64,000 bases of DNA from Linnemannia hyalina. Its lineage: Eukaryota > Mortierellomycota > Mortierellomycetes > Mortierellales > Mortierellaceae. The notes under the pieces were generated by a model that was given only the letters and a program-made list of their open reading frames with translations, had not been told where the DNA came from and searched no databases. A program made the position numbers and the translations under genes. Each line of letters starts with the position of its first letter. Positions within the stretch are counted from its first letter, which is position 1. Where the stretch lies: positions 1,116,001-1,180,000 of the forward strand of contig JAHRHY010000004.1 in NCBI GenBank assembly GCA_019671135.1, given 5' to 3'. Positions 18,135-30,272 of this stretch are shown in pieces.

Positions 18135-19151
18135 ATGTGCATGAAGTGTGGCGAGTGCAAGGCCGGTCAGGGGCACTACTGCGCCAAGAAAACTCATGTC
18201 TACCACGACACTTTCAAGAACGGATGCCCCGCTCCCTTGCACGGTGGTTTCGCCAACCGAATCCGTCTCTGTAGCAAATTTGTCTACAAGTCGCCTCGAC
18301 GGGATTGACTTCTCCCATGGTATGTCCCAGCCTTTTCTCTCCTAGTTTTCGCGTTGCATACTGACGTCATGATTACATTAGCAGGCAAAGCAAGCGCGGA
18401 TCGCTAACCCTTTTCCGTCTTGCTCTTTCCTGAAGTCACTATGGTAACCACTCCTCTGTTATGTGATGGTCTCACCATCTTTACCGCTCTTCGCAAGTAC
18501 GGCGCTGGAGCCAATAAGATGGTTGGAGTGAAGGGCATCGGTACCTTGGGCCACTTCGCGATCCAGTACGCCAAGGCCATGGGGTCGAAGGATATCGTTG
18601 CTATCAACGGCAGCGATATAACCTTTGAGGATGTCACCAAGCTTGGCGCCACTCGCTGCATAGAGTAAATTCTTTGTTCTTTCATCACCTTCTCTCAGAT
18701 GAGAGATAATGACTCCTATTATTGAGCGGCATACTAGCCATCTTTTCTTCCGTGTCCCTTTAGCCTCTCCAACAAGGACGGTTTCCAGGCGGAGCATCGC
18801 AAGATCGACTTGCTCCTGGTCAACAGCTTTAACGAATCGACCAATTGGGAGGTTGATCTCTCGTTGGTCTCGAACCATGGCACAGTTGTCGTCCTCGCGC
18901 TCTCAAAGGTGCCCATGTCCATCCCGACCATGCCCTTGGCGCATCGCGACATCAGGATTGTCTTGTCGTTCCAGGGCGGTCGCAACGATGTCAAGGAGAT
19001 GCTGGCATTCACGGTCAAGCAAGAAATCCACCTATGGATCGTCAAGGTTCAGTTCGACAAGATCAACGATGCCAACGAGTCCAAGGAGAAGGAAAGCAAC
19101 GCCGAGGCGAACAAAGCCTGGGGGTGGAGCAGTACCCTCAAGGAGGACTAA
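18135..19151 (+). pseudogene. Decayed NADP-type zinc alcohol dehydrogenase
   Basis: The relic begins inside the structural-zinc lobe (MKCGECKAGQGHYCAKK) and continues through the region before the Rossmann fold (HGGFANRIRLCSKFVYK), VTTPLLCDGLTIFTALRKYG and VGVKGIGTLGHFAIQYAKAM (Rossmann Gly motif) to the C-terminal half (KIDLLLVNSF, VSNHGTVVVLALS). This is the order of cinnamyl/Adh6-type alcohol dehydrogenases. The first 90 or so residues, with the catalytic-zinc Cys and the GHE motif, are missing. A one-base loss after the codon for Lys at about 18289 puts IPEGLTSPM-like sequence out of frame (GGA TTG ACT TCT CCC ATG), and the sequence around 18385-18430 has a TAA before LLFPEV. One intron still looks intact (GTAAAT at 18666 to TTTAG at about 18763, joining GATRCI to LSNKDG). 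Truncated and frameshifted, so not functional. Confidence 0.7.
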
Positions 19152-19671
19152 GGGTGGCCACTGGAAGGTCTTCTAGGTCACCCTCTGTGCGGTGCTTTGA
19201 CAACCCTGGCACCGTCCTCTCACAACACCTTTCTTTCAACTTTCAGTTTGATATGCGACATCTTCAGCTTTTTTTTCTATCTTGCATTCTTCTTTCCCCC
19301 CCTTTCATGGACATATTGGTATAACATCAAGCAGACAGACAGACACAATCATAGGTAGCTTTGAATAATAAAAAAATGTCCATTTAGCAAGATATGATGA
19401 TATGTAGATATGGTTGGGGTCGTAAAGGAGGCGGGAGAAAGGACAGGGACACAGGGACAAGAGGGAAAAGAAGGAGGGCACCCAGTTTTTGCAAACGCGA
19501 AAGGGGTTCAATTAGTGACATTTGCCGCCAGAAATATTGTTGGTGCTCACAAAATGTTGTGTGTTTGAGCAGAAACAAAAAAGAAGTCCCCCCCCTCTCT
19601 CTCTTCCCTTCTCCCTTCTTTTTTTTCTGTTGTTGTTGTCGTTTAGTTATTTGTTGCTTGAGGTTGAGGGA
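19152..19671. other. convergent intergenic region
   Basis: 3' ends of the dehydrogenase relic (plus) and the surface-protein gene (minus) face each other. No gene recognised. Confidence 0.6.
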
Positions 19672-20418
19672 TCATTCGCGATGAAACAGATCGAGGTTCT
19701 TGCGCCACAGGTCCGGTCTCTCCTTCCCTCCATTGCCGACATACATGCCATAGCCTCCACCGGACTCGCTATACCCCACAGAGCCAGCATGGTTCTTGAG
19801 AATATCCTCATCCCAGCTCTGATGGCGTCGTCGACGTGACTGACGGATTCTGTAACAACTAAACAGCACGCCCGCAAGAATTGCAAGCAGGATGACGACC
19901 AAAAGAACAATCAGACCCGGAGACAGTGGGCCGCCATTGCTGTTAGGGTTGTTGCCCTTCCCACTCTTGGCGTTCGAGGACTGGTTGGGTGTTGCTGGGT
20001 TGCCGTCATCGTCTGGGGTGCTGTCGTCATTGGCGCCCGAGCCGCCAGAGGGGAGCTTTTTGGTGGGTGTGGTAGAGGAGGGGACACCGCCGATATTGCC
20101 GAGGACTGGTGGGTCTAGGACTTGACTGATCAAGCCTGGTAAGGGGCCTGTAGCGGTGGAGTTGGACTGGGTGCCGCCGGTGCCTCCAGTGCCTGGTGCG
20201 GTGGGGACTGTTGGGGATGGAGAGCCAGCGGGTGTGGCGGCTGGTGGAGCGGAGGAGCTGCCGTGGGGGAAGATGTTTCCGAGGAGGTCTCGTTTGTTGT
20301 TCCTGGAGTTGACGGTAGAGGCGGTGATTGTGTGGAGGGATGTGGATAGGGTGATGATGAAGAGGAGGAGGGTTATGAGAAGTGGTGTAGGCGATGAGGA
20401 AAAGCGTGAGAGACGCAT
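19672..20418 (-). CDS. Signal-anchored single-pass surface protein (248 aa)
   Basis: Start ATG at 20418-20416; the frame is open upstream through Phe/Leu/Ser-rich leader sequence, which was not used. Signal peptide at about residues 1-35 (hydrophobic LLITLLLFIITLSTSL). An extracellular stretch of about 130 residues is rich in Ser, Thr, Pro, Gly and Asn, a likely O-glycosylation region. A membrane segment follows at about 170-192 (GLIVLLVVILLAILAGVLF). The cytosolic tail starts with SCYRIRQSRRRRHQSWDED and ends near KERPDLWRKNLDLFHRE. The layout is like fungal wall-stress-sensor or mucin-like proteins (Wsc/Mid2 topology), but no WSC Cys domain is present. No family recognised; the cytosolic tail has no known motif. 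Confidence 0.78.
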   Translation of the reverse strand: MRLSRFSSSPTPLLITLLLFIITLSTSLHTITASTVNSRNNKRDLLGNIFPHGSSSAPPAATPAGSPSPTVPTAPGTGGTGGTQSNSTATGPLPGLISQVLDPPVLGNIGGVPSSTTPTKKLPSGGSGANDDSTPDDDGNPATPNQSSNAKSGKGNNPNSNGGPLSPGLIVLLVVILLAILAGVLFSCYRIRQSRRRRHQSWDEDILKNHAGSVGYSESGGGYGMYVGNGGKERPDLWRKNLDLFHRE

Positions 20419-21807
20419 TGTTATGGTTTTATCGAGAGTTGGAAGGAGGTGAAAGGTAGGTGGGTGGTCTGTGTGTTTGTGCAGATGGTTTTGGACGTTA
20501 AAAAGGAAATTATTGTTCCTGAGAAAAACTTTGGTGGGAGAGTGGAAGAGGGATGGTGGGCAAAGGGCAATGGCAATGACAATAGAGTTGCTGGTAGACA
20601 GGAAATATGATGAGAATTGAAAGAAGAGAAAGAGGGCGAGAATGTGGATATGAAAAATAGAGGGTGATAGTTGAGAAAGAAGGGAGGGGAAGGAAGGATT
20701 GAGTGAAGCAAGCAGTAGAAAGAGTGAAGGTAGGAAGGAGAGAAAGGATTGATAAATGGCGCGAGTGGGATGGAGCGGGTATTTGTTGTTGATGTTGTTG
20801 CTTTGTGTCTGAGGATGTTGAGCAGGGGCAAGAGGAAAAGAGGAAAGAGGGAGAGAAAGGGATGTAAGATAAAAAGGAGAACAAAATGGATGGAAGGCGA
20901 CTTTCGTGTTTGTTGCTTTGCCCGCAGAGGCTGTTTTTGTGTTCAAACCATGCACAGACACGGGAAAGTGGTGAATATCAACAAGAGGAAAGTAGCGATG
21001 GAAAGGAAGTAAGGTACAAATGAATGAAACGAAAGAAAAAGAGAAGAAAAAGAGAAGAAAAGGAAGGAAAGCTGAATGGGAGCAGGCAAGTTAGTTGAGT
21101 GAGCGCCATGAACGAACAAACGCAAGGCGCGCGTTGTCGCCATTCACGTCGTTCACTCGTTCGAATCATGCACAAGGCAGGTAGCGATAGAATGGTCTTT
21201 TCTTTTTTTAGCAGCTGCCAGTTCGAGGATAGCAACCAGGCCTGTCCGAAACGCACACAGGAAACACATGAAGGGGCAAGACGGCATTCGCTCTCTTCTT
21301 TCTTTTACTTTCCTTTCCTTTCTTTGATGGACCAGCTCGGAGACTTACTTCTATCAACACAATGAACACTCGCTCTTCGTTTTCACTCTACTTGTTCACT
21401 TTTTGCCTTCATTGCCAGTTCTTGCTCAAATCTACTCGCACGATGAACAACGAAATTAATTCTCGTATCCATGCGGCTCTCTTCACGTCCCCTTCTTCCC
21501 CGTTTTTCCGCTCTATTTTCTTGCTGCCTTCACTGTGCCTGAGTGAGTGAGTGCCTCCGTGTTGTCTCGAATTGGGCAGCCTGTTCTACTGTCCCTTTTG
21601 GATGACAAACTGCGCCATCTACGGTGCACCCTTCTGAGCGGCAGCTTAAAATAAAAAGTCCTCTTCGGGGACAGGATGTCAAATGTGACGTCTTTTTTTT
21701 TCTTCCTTTCTTTCTTGCCTTTGCTCTCACCCTTGTCATGCGTGGAACATCTTTTTCTTCTTTGATACGTTACGACATACCTACCACCCCTACAGAACAA
21801 CCAACGA
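20419..21807. other. long divergent region
   Basis: Promoters of the surface-protein gene (minus) and CC2D1 (plus). 20420-21070 is strongly purine-rich on plus (CT-rich on the minus coding strand). No gene recognised despite several open frames of low complexity. Confidence 0.55.
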
Positions 21808-24800
21808 ATGTTCAGCTGGAAGAAACAGAACCCGCCGTCAAAGCAACGGCAACAACAGGCTCAAGGCGGAGGAGACTACAGCGACCTCATTACCCAGGGG
21901 ATGCGACTCGCCAACGAGGACATTGACGAATCAGGCGCCGACACTGGTGACTACATGGGTGACGAAGGTGATGAGGACCTCGGCGACATGGACTTGGACG
22001 ACCCTGAGCTATTGGTAACGACAAGAAGTCTTCTTTTTTTTCGAAGAAAGAAAAAAAAGTACCGGACAACACAAGAGTGTGTGCGTGTTGGTGTGTCTAA
22101 CGTATGCTCTCGTCACACTTGTGAAAAACATAGGCAGAGTTGCAAGGACTTACAGGAGAGGCACCTGCACCACGCCCAAAACCAGCTGCGGGATTGACCA
22201 AGCCTCCTCAAAAACCAGCACAAGCACCAGCGCCAGTAGCACCAGCGCCACGGTCAGTCCCTGCAACAAAACCTTCTCCAGTTCCAGCAAAGAGCCAACC
22301 CCTTGTTCAGCCACCCTCCCAAGTCACGCCGCCACCACCAGCCAGCAACCCTGCGGCAAACCCTGCACTGGCAGGACTTGGACTTGATCTGGATGGCGTC
22401 ATGGAAGACGATGACGACGAAGAAGTCGAATTGACAGAGGACGATTGGAACGACCCCCACTTTATGGTAGGTCACAGGTTACTGCCACTTCCACAAAACC
22501 TATCTTTGGTAAATATATTCCCTTTGCTAATTAGCTATGGATACCTCATATAGGCGCAACTGCAATCTCTTGGCGGCCATGCGGGCGGACACCAGGACAA
22601 AGAAACACTAGGAAAGAGCACTACTGCGCCTGTCAAAACTGAAGTACCAGCACCAAAAACAACTACCATCCTAACAGAATCTGGACCCCTCAGCGCCAGC
22701 AACAACAGCTTCAATATCACGCCATCATTACCCGACCGCAAACTAGCATCGGCAAGCTCATCCATGATTGCTATTCCGCCTCAGGACAAAGCCTACAACG
22801 ACGAAGACATGGACGGTGACTCGCTTATGACCGACCATACAGACGACTCCAAGGTCCAACCAGAACAGCACAAGCCCTCTTCCCCAACAGAAGTCAAGCC
22901 GCCCAAGCGTGTGGAGACAATACCAAAGACAAACCATAAGGACCTCCTCAGGCTTCTGCAGACGCGTGAAACCCAATACAAGCGCGCCGCGTTGGATGCC
23001 AAGCAAGCAGGAAATATGGCCTTGGCAAAGGATCGAATGAAGGTCTACAAGTCACTACAGGGCTGGATTCAACTTGTCGAGGCCGGTGGATTCCTTGACC
23101 TGGAAATATACCCAATCCCCGAAGAGCCTCCAGCAGCAGCCCCAACGGCAGCCGTCGGTGGATCGGCCGCCCAGGTATCTGCAGCTTCGACGCCTCAGAC
23201 TGCAACCAATGCTTCTACGCCAAAGCCCTATTCCCCACCCATCTCGACACCAGCAGCAGAACCAACAACTCAAGTTTCTAGCAGCATCGCGGAAGCATCA
23301 GGCGAGGACATGCGAGCAGGACCTGGCCGTGCTCTAGCAGGAATTCAGTTCTCACAGCTCAGGGCGGATGATGACTTTCAGATTGTCTCCAACTCGGACG
23401 ATGATACTTACGACATGCTGGAGTCGCAATTGGAGTCCCAGATCAAGATGTGTGACTCTACGCTCAAATATTACTTCCAGACGGGCGACAAGAACACGGC
23501 ACTTGAGTTCCACAAGTTAAATAAGAACTTTAAGGCCGATTTGGTGTCGCTGCAGTCTCACCGGAGTCACGGAAAGAAGGCACCCGCATTCCACTTCCAA
23601 GATGTGCGTTATGAGCAGGAGCACGGCTTTTATCAGGAAATTGGGCTGAACGACTTGTCACTTAGCATTCTGAGAGCATGGGACCTGTCGCACAAGGATG
23701 TCCAACCTGCGGATATTGACGCATATGTTATGTGGGACCTTGGATGGCCTACTGAATCGATGGCGGGAGCAGGATCTGGCAAGGGTACGACACCTAGTAT
23801 CAAGAAGACGGCCAAGCCTGACTACAACTACTCCAAAACTCTGGGCATTGAGCGGACAAGGGCTTTCAACCGGTTTGTCGAGAGGAGAAAGGCCACGTTT
23901 GAGGTCTGGCACTATCGTGGGCTGCTGTGGAAGGACTACTTGATCGGACGTGGACAAATTGCTCTGCAACCCCTGCTGGAACACTCCGAGATCCACGAAA
24001 TCATTCCAGTGAGTGCAACTGCAAGAAGACATTATATGATCAACGAATATCGCGATTGACACTGCGAATATCTACAACATAATCATACTCACCTGTTTTG
24101 CGCTTTGTAGCTCTTGGATCCTACAAACCGAAGGAATACTGGAGGAAAGATTGAGGTCAAGATTCGTCTGCAGCGCCCACTTTTGAAACCGGAGATTGTT
24201 GTCAAGGAAGAGAAATGGCTGGTGATTGACGAGTTCAATTCTGGAGGTCTCGGATTCCCTTCGACTGTTGCGGTTACATCCCCTTCTCGGTCATCAGGAA
24301 GCCCCGCAATTGGACGAACAGGAGCACCCGCAGGAAAAGCAACTAAGGCAGTACCCGCTGCCCCCGTTGCAGCAACACCTACTCCTGCTAATGCGACACG
24401 TGCAGCTGGTATCCCAAGTCCTGCTGCGCCGGCTGTCGCTGCAGCGTCGACAGCTTCGGTGAAACAGTCACCAAAGCCATCATCAGCTTCAACAGCAGCA
24501 GCAGGGCAGCGTTCTGCGCCAGCCAGTCGAGGCGCTGCCCCTGCCGCCGCTTCACCAAAACCAAACGCTGCACCTGCGGCAAAGAACTCACCTGCTGCAA
24601 CGGATGCGGAAGAAGAGAGCGAATCGGATAAGGCGCTCAACGAATTGAACAGGTAATTAATTCAGCGAATTATCATTGAATTTGCTATCCTCGTGCGAGT
24701 GTTTCACTTTTGCTGACCGTAATCATTTTCATACGTGTTGAATGTCACATAGCATTGAACTTTTGGTATCAAATATGGTTTTGGAGAGCGAGATCCAGAT

Positions 24801-25125
24801 TGCCCAGTCAATGATCCACGACGCCAGGGCCGTTGGCAATGCAGAGGCAGCAGAGGAATACCAGGATAGGTTGATGCAGCTGGAGATCAAGATGAAGCTG
24901 TTGGTACTACAGGTGCAGACGGGCCAGTTGACGATGGATGTGTACTGTCAGTCTGTGTATGGCAGGATTGGCAAGGACAAGAAGCTGGCGGTTGAACTTA
25001 AGCGACTGGGGATGGTTCCTGAGGCCAAGCGGGCCTTGGCGCGGTCGAAGATCATGGCGCAGGAGATGAAGGAAGTGGAGGAAGCCATGGCGGCGCAGGG
25101 CGAGGAGGACGAGGAGCAGGAATGA
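21808..25125 (+). CDS. CC2D1/Lgd family protein (DM14 and C2 domains)
   Basis: Five exons: 21808-22014, 22134-22466, 22554-24008, 24111-24652 and 24753-25125, all GT-AG and in phase, 969 aa. Animal CC2D1A/B (Lgd) binds the ESCRT-III subunit CHMP4/Snf7 and controls endosomal sorting. Domains seen: acidic N-terminus with SDLITQGMRLANEDIDE; Pro/Ala-rich linkers; a DM14 repeat at about residues 307-363 (DLLRLLQTRETQYKRAALDA, then GNMALAKDRMKVYKSLQGW); a second, looser DM14-like helical repeat at about 464-521 (STLKYYFQTGDKNTALEFHK); a C2 domain at about 546-690 (YVMWDLGWPTES, FEVWHYRGLLWKDYLIGRGQ); and a C-terminal helical region (MVLESEIQIAQSMIHDARAV). Length matches the animal proteins (about 950 aa). 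Presence in this fungus points to Snf7-linked trafficking; the direct role here is inference. Confidence 0.9.
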
Positions 25126-25670
25126 GGGGGAGGAGGAAGGCAGTAGGGTATCAGGGGATGATGATTTGAAGTGAAGAGGGGCTGACAGATACATTTATCA
25201 CTCATTTCTGAGTGAAAGGGGGTGTGCGTCTTTGGCCGACCCCCCATTTGATGTAATAAAGAAAACGCGCTCCCATTCGCTGATCTGATTGTGTGCGCTG
25301 GCAGAGAAGGAGAAGGACACAGGGCAAGGAACGAAGCACAAAGTAACAGAGAAACAGAAATTGAGTTTGATTCCAAGCACCGTTCATTACCCAAGGAACC
25401 ATATTTCTTTTCTTTTCTTCTTTCCCTCTTTCCTCTTTCCTTCTTTCTCCTTTTCCTTCTTTCCTTCCGTTTTGCATACACTCACCGCCTATTGTCTATC
25501 TCTCCTCCCTCCTTTCCTGCACCCACTCCCGGCACTCTACTCTCCCATCTCCCTTTTGCACATCTCGCAACTCTTTGCTACCACCAACACATTCCTTCAT
25601 CAACCCCCTCTTGCGATAAAAACCATCGTCAAGACCAGAGAGCTAGTCAGGCACCATTGCGAGTCAGAGG
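25126..25670. other. intergenic with long polypyrimidine tract
   Basis: 25400-25470 is nearly pure C/T on the plus strand, upstream of the next gene's ATG. No gene recognised. Confidence 0.6.
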
Positions 25671-28600
25671 ATGCTCGCCCACAACAAACCTCAAGCCTCG
25701 ACCACCTCCGAGTTGTTGACTCCCAGACCCCATGGCGAACATAGGCACACATCACCACAACTACAAGCACATCAACAACACTCAACACAACAACGGTCAT
25801 CCTCGCTCCTTCCTCAACCCCATCCAAGACAGGAACGGCCCAAAAGAAAGATCTCTCATCGAGAAACGACTCCTTCTTCAAGAACTACGACATCCGACAC
25901 TGGCTTGTCTCATCAGCCCAAGCGTATCGATTCTCAGGAACCAATGGCCCCTGCAGATTCAAGAACACATCTGAATGACACCTACCTGCAACGACCCCCT
26001 TCATTTGAGCCCTTTGGCATCCACCGCCAGGACCAGCAACAACGACAGGAGCGTCCCCAACGGAGAGCTGCCTCTGCCGAGACAGAGTCGAAAGGCAGGA
26101 TAACAGATAATGCCACCGTTCACGACCAGAATATCGACCCACGGCACAACGGGACGGACGCAACAGGTTCAAACCAGTACCAGGCCAATCTCGGACGACC
26201 AACAAGGATAGACCATCGAACCAAGCGGATCCCGGCAGTTGTTGGAGGGGTCACGAAGCATGGAGAAGACCATGATGGTCGCTCAATTGCATCAAGCGCA
26301 ACTACAACTTCCCTTTTCGGTCGAGGTGAAACTGGACCACACCGAGACATACACCACTCTAATCAGCACATTCAGCACAACACAAGCCAGCCAATGACCA
26401 TCCGAGACATTGTCGACAGCGAAGAACTCAGGAACCAACTCGCTGAACTCCATAGGTCCCTGAACAGCAATCCCGACCCTCATCCACCCCAGTACACATC
26501 CTCAGCGCAGGCGCAAAACAGACCTTCCAACAAACAACCTTCACCAAAATACCCACAGGCGCCATCATCAACCGTACAGACTGACCGGACTGGACCTCAA
26601 CGTGGCTTGCGGGACAACAACGTGGCGAATGATCTGACCATGGACACGTCCTTCCTCGAGAAGAGGTTCAGAGCACGATTGGAAGCAGACATCCAAGTAA
26701 AAAATAATATGGTGCAATGTTTATTTTGTTTCTTCTCTTTGTCACTGTTTGTTGTTGCACATCGGACCTAACATTGTTACACCGACTTTTTTTTGGGGGG
26801 GAAATCGGTATAGGTGATGGAGGCGCCTCGGGAACATGAACATACGACGGACAATGGACGGGTGACAGCGAGCAGCAACATTCGCGAGTCTGACTACCGA
26901 AAACTGTTACCCTCAGAACGACAGCGCCGGGAACTATACTCTTCCTCCTACTCCCCTTCCAACTTTTCGTCTGTGGAGGAAATCGACGAAGGCGTTGAGA
27001 AAGACGAGGACGATGACGAGGACGAGGAACAAAATACCGCCGAGCTCAAGGGACCAAACATTCCCAGGATAGTGCAGACCCCACCGTTATCTCAGCCTCA
27101 ACAACAACGGCCACTAAATCCTACCAGCAGTTTGAACCAACGTCGCATGGAACCCGTCGAGCATCGGAATAATGGTCGACCTCCGAACGCAGGATACGAA
27201 AGTGGCGGAGAGCTTTCGTTTGATCGGGAAGTCGCCAGAGCGCGTGCCAGGCGAGAGTTTGGAGCGTCGCAGGACAATGGCTCTGGCCGACCCAATGGCG
27301 CAGGAGGCCCAGTTGTAAAGGCGAGCAGACTGGACCATGGAAGAGATTTGGCACTTGAGGATCTTGCGTCACCCGTCCGTTACGACTTTGACGACACTCA
27401 AGGAGGCCAGCACCAATTGAGAGTAGGCGAGCAGCCAGTCGGCGCAGTCGAACAAGGACCAAACAGAAGAGCTCGACCACAATACCCCACCGTGACTCCT
27501 GAGGAAGAGATGGAGCGTCTGAACATGGTTACTAAAGCCGAAGACCGGTTCATGGAGCTTGCCGGGTCGCTGGGAGAGGGACAAGGTGAGCAACAGTATT
27601 TTTTTTAATGCCCTATATTATGCCAAGTGTTCCTTTCTACTTGTCCGCTCATTGTTGCTAACATTATCATATGCGATTTATTTTATTCTTAGCGGTCGCA
27701 TCTTTATTGGGGACTTTGAAGGGCATGATCAGGCAGCTCAAGGCTGAGAAGAGATCATCCATGTCGACGGTAAAGGACCTCAAGAAGGATCTCAAGCAAG
27801 CACAACGTGAACTCCAGCGGACACGTAAGGCGAACGAGAAGCTTTCCAAGGCTAAACCGTCAACGACGAGCCATAGGAACGGATCGAAGCACGACAAAGG
27901 CACGAGCCTGGACTTAAATAATGCGACCCTGAGGCCAAAGATAAACCAGTCCCAGGAGGAGAAGGAGCAGGAGAGGAAGAACGCCGCCATCCAACGGGAG
28001 AAGGATCGCGCTGAGCGAGATGTCCGGGCGCTGCAGAAACAACTTGATGCATTGGAGAAGCAGAAGGAGGCTATGCAGAAGCGGGAGCGACTCCGGGCAG
28101 AGGAAGAGGCGGACTTGCTGTTCTTGATCGAGTCCGAAAGCGAGGACGAAGACGAGGAAGAGGAAGGCTCTGAGAGCGAGAGCGAGAGTGAGATTGAGAG
28201 CGACGACGACGATAGCTTCCGGATACAGAGTGAGAGTGCAGTGAGTGGACGCAGCGATCGAGAGGCACCTTTCGTTGATACCCGGGCTCGCAGGAACCCA
28301 AAGGCCATGAAACGATCGTCTAGCAAAGGAACGTCAGCTACGAAGGCCAAGGATGTTCGGCGCCATCGTACTGAGGTCGACAACCACCGTGCGCGGGATC
28401 GAACAAGGCAGGCAACCCAGGGTGCGGGTTCTCGTTCCAAATCGGCTCACCCTTATACTCACCATCCCGTCGACAATGTGGTCCATATTCACCGCCTCGT
28501 TTATTATGGCGACGCTGACATGGAAGACATTTCTAGTTCCCGGCCAAAAGTCGTCAAACCGCGTCTCCACCACTCAGCCTCAAGACTGGACGACCAGTTC

Positions 28601-29286
28601 GCCGACCGTCACGAGGATGCTCATCGTCTGAATATCGGGGGCGTTCATCGTATCAACGATGCGGGTTTCAGTTCATACCGTCGTGGCTCGCCACACCAAT
28701 TGGAGAAATCTGGAGCCAGCAAGTCGATTCTGAGCAGGTCATTCCCAGGACAGAGGATTCATGCTTCGCAACACTTTGAAGCACCTGCTGAGGAATTGAG
28801 TCCGTCACGACCGCATCTAAGGAAACACCAGACTGCCCCTCATGAGGTGAACTGGGAGGAACAAGGACAGCAGAGTATCGGAAGACCTGTACAGGCACAG
28901 AAGGATGGAGAGGCGTATCCACTCTACCGGCCGGGGCCTCAAGCCGCTTCCACGACTCAAGGATCTGCGCGTATGGTGACACACGTGCAACATGGTTTCA
29001 GTTTGCGGAGTGCTGGTGCCCACGAACTCACCGTCCCACTCAAGGTATGTAGTCTATATCTTACATTGCCCAATTCTGCGTCTGGAATGATAGCCAGCGT
29101 AAAAACTGACATCATTTTTTTACTATTGTTATTGGCATGGTTAGAATCCAAACTCTCAGCGGAAAAAGATATCCATTGACCTGCAGAGGATCCTCTCGTT
29201 ACTCAAGACTCACGATCCAAGACGGTGTACTGTCTGCTGTAATGGTGGTGACGGACGAGATCATTCTACGCATCACCAGGACGACC

Positions 29287-29344
<58 letters not shown>

Positions 29345-30272
29345 GCAACAGCAGCAACCTTCTCGGCCTACCATCAAGATTGACGGCAGGCCTGTACTCA
29401 TACGGCACAAGTCCTCGGCCACCACCACCACCATTTGCTCAACAACAATGCAGCCTTCGTCGTCTTCTCGTGCGGGTCGTCATGCTGTCAAGATCAACGA
29501 CGAGTATCGTGATGCGGTCTCTGACTCTGAGCTATCGGTGTCATCGGTATCGGACAGTGAGGTGAGGGGGAAGAAGGGGACTGCCAGGAACGAGTCGAGG
29601 GGATCGAGGGATCATGGAGCAGGAGTCGGAGGACCGTCCTATCCAACAAGGCAGCGGCGATCACAAAGCCAACCGCCACAAGCTACCGAGGCCAATGTTA
29701 GCAATACCAACAACACCAATAACGACCATGATGATAATGATGACGAAGACGATGAGCAGCACCCTCCAGAGTGGAAACTTCACGTCACGCTGTGCAAGCT
29801 AGACAAGGAGGTTCAACAGCTGCGGAAATCTCACCTGGATTTGTCTGGCAAGCTGGAGCGACTCGGAAGTTCATCCAACCTCCAGCCTGCCTCTTCGATG
29901 GTCGCCGCTGCTGCTGATGAGACAGGATCCCTGAGCCTGGAAGAGCAGGAGAAGAAGCGACAGCAGCGGCGACAGCTTCGACTGCAGCTTCAGCGAGTGG
30001 TTGATAGTCTGGAGGAAAAGGCGGAGGAGATCTTGAGTCTGCAGCATTACCTTCTGGAACAGCAACAGCAAGAGAGTCATGAGCAGTCAGAGTCGGTTGT
30101 GTCCGAAAGCAGTCGGTTGACGCGTAAAATCCGGAAACCTTCCGCCATCGCCGTGGAGGATGATGTTGGACAGGATGGCGACGACTTGAGCGTAGGTGAG
30201 AGACAGGTTTCTGGTAGCAGGGGGTTGAGGGAGCCCGAGAGGTTCAAGCATCGAACCGTCAATGGATCTTGA
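25671..30272 (+). CDS. Coiled-coil protein with Cep57-type microtubule-binding segment (1425 aa)
   Basis: Four exons: 25671-26696, 26814-27585, 27693-29044 and 29145-30272, all GT-AG and in phase. Residues 1-600 are mostly disordered (Arg, Gln, Pro, Asn), with a short helical segment near RDIVDSEELRNQLAELHRSL. A long coiled coil lies at about 602-732 (LKGMIRQLKAEKRSSM onward), then an acidic Glu/Ser/Asp stretch. Exon 4 starts with KISIDLQRILSLLKTHDP and RRCTVC (about 1060-1080), the hallmark of the Cep57/fungal spindle-pole-body protein family (S. pombe Ppc89-like). That domain binds microtubules or anchors at the centrosome or spindle pole. A 24-residue Gln run (about 1098-1121) follows, then a second coiled coil (about 1261-1360). 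A spindle-pole or centrosomal role is the best call; family membership rests on the THDPRRCTVC block and coiled-coil layout. Confidence 0.8.
29286..29357 (+). repeat. (CAA/CAG)24 polyglutamine tract
   Basis: Twenty-four consecutive Gln codons, mostly pure CAA with CAG interruptions at the 3' end, inside exon 4 of the Cep57-like gene. Being a triplet run it keeps the frame if its length varies. Confidence 0.93.

Noticed and set aside
24089..24640. Minus-strand Ala/Gly-rich frame of 183 codons in CC2D1
   Set aside because: Mirror of the Ala/Pro-rich C-terminal linker of CC2D1 exon 4.
27667..28440. Minus-strand Ser-rich frame of 257 codons inside the Cep57-like gene
   Set aside because: Mirror of the Glu/Arg/Ser-rich coiled-coil codons on the other strand.
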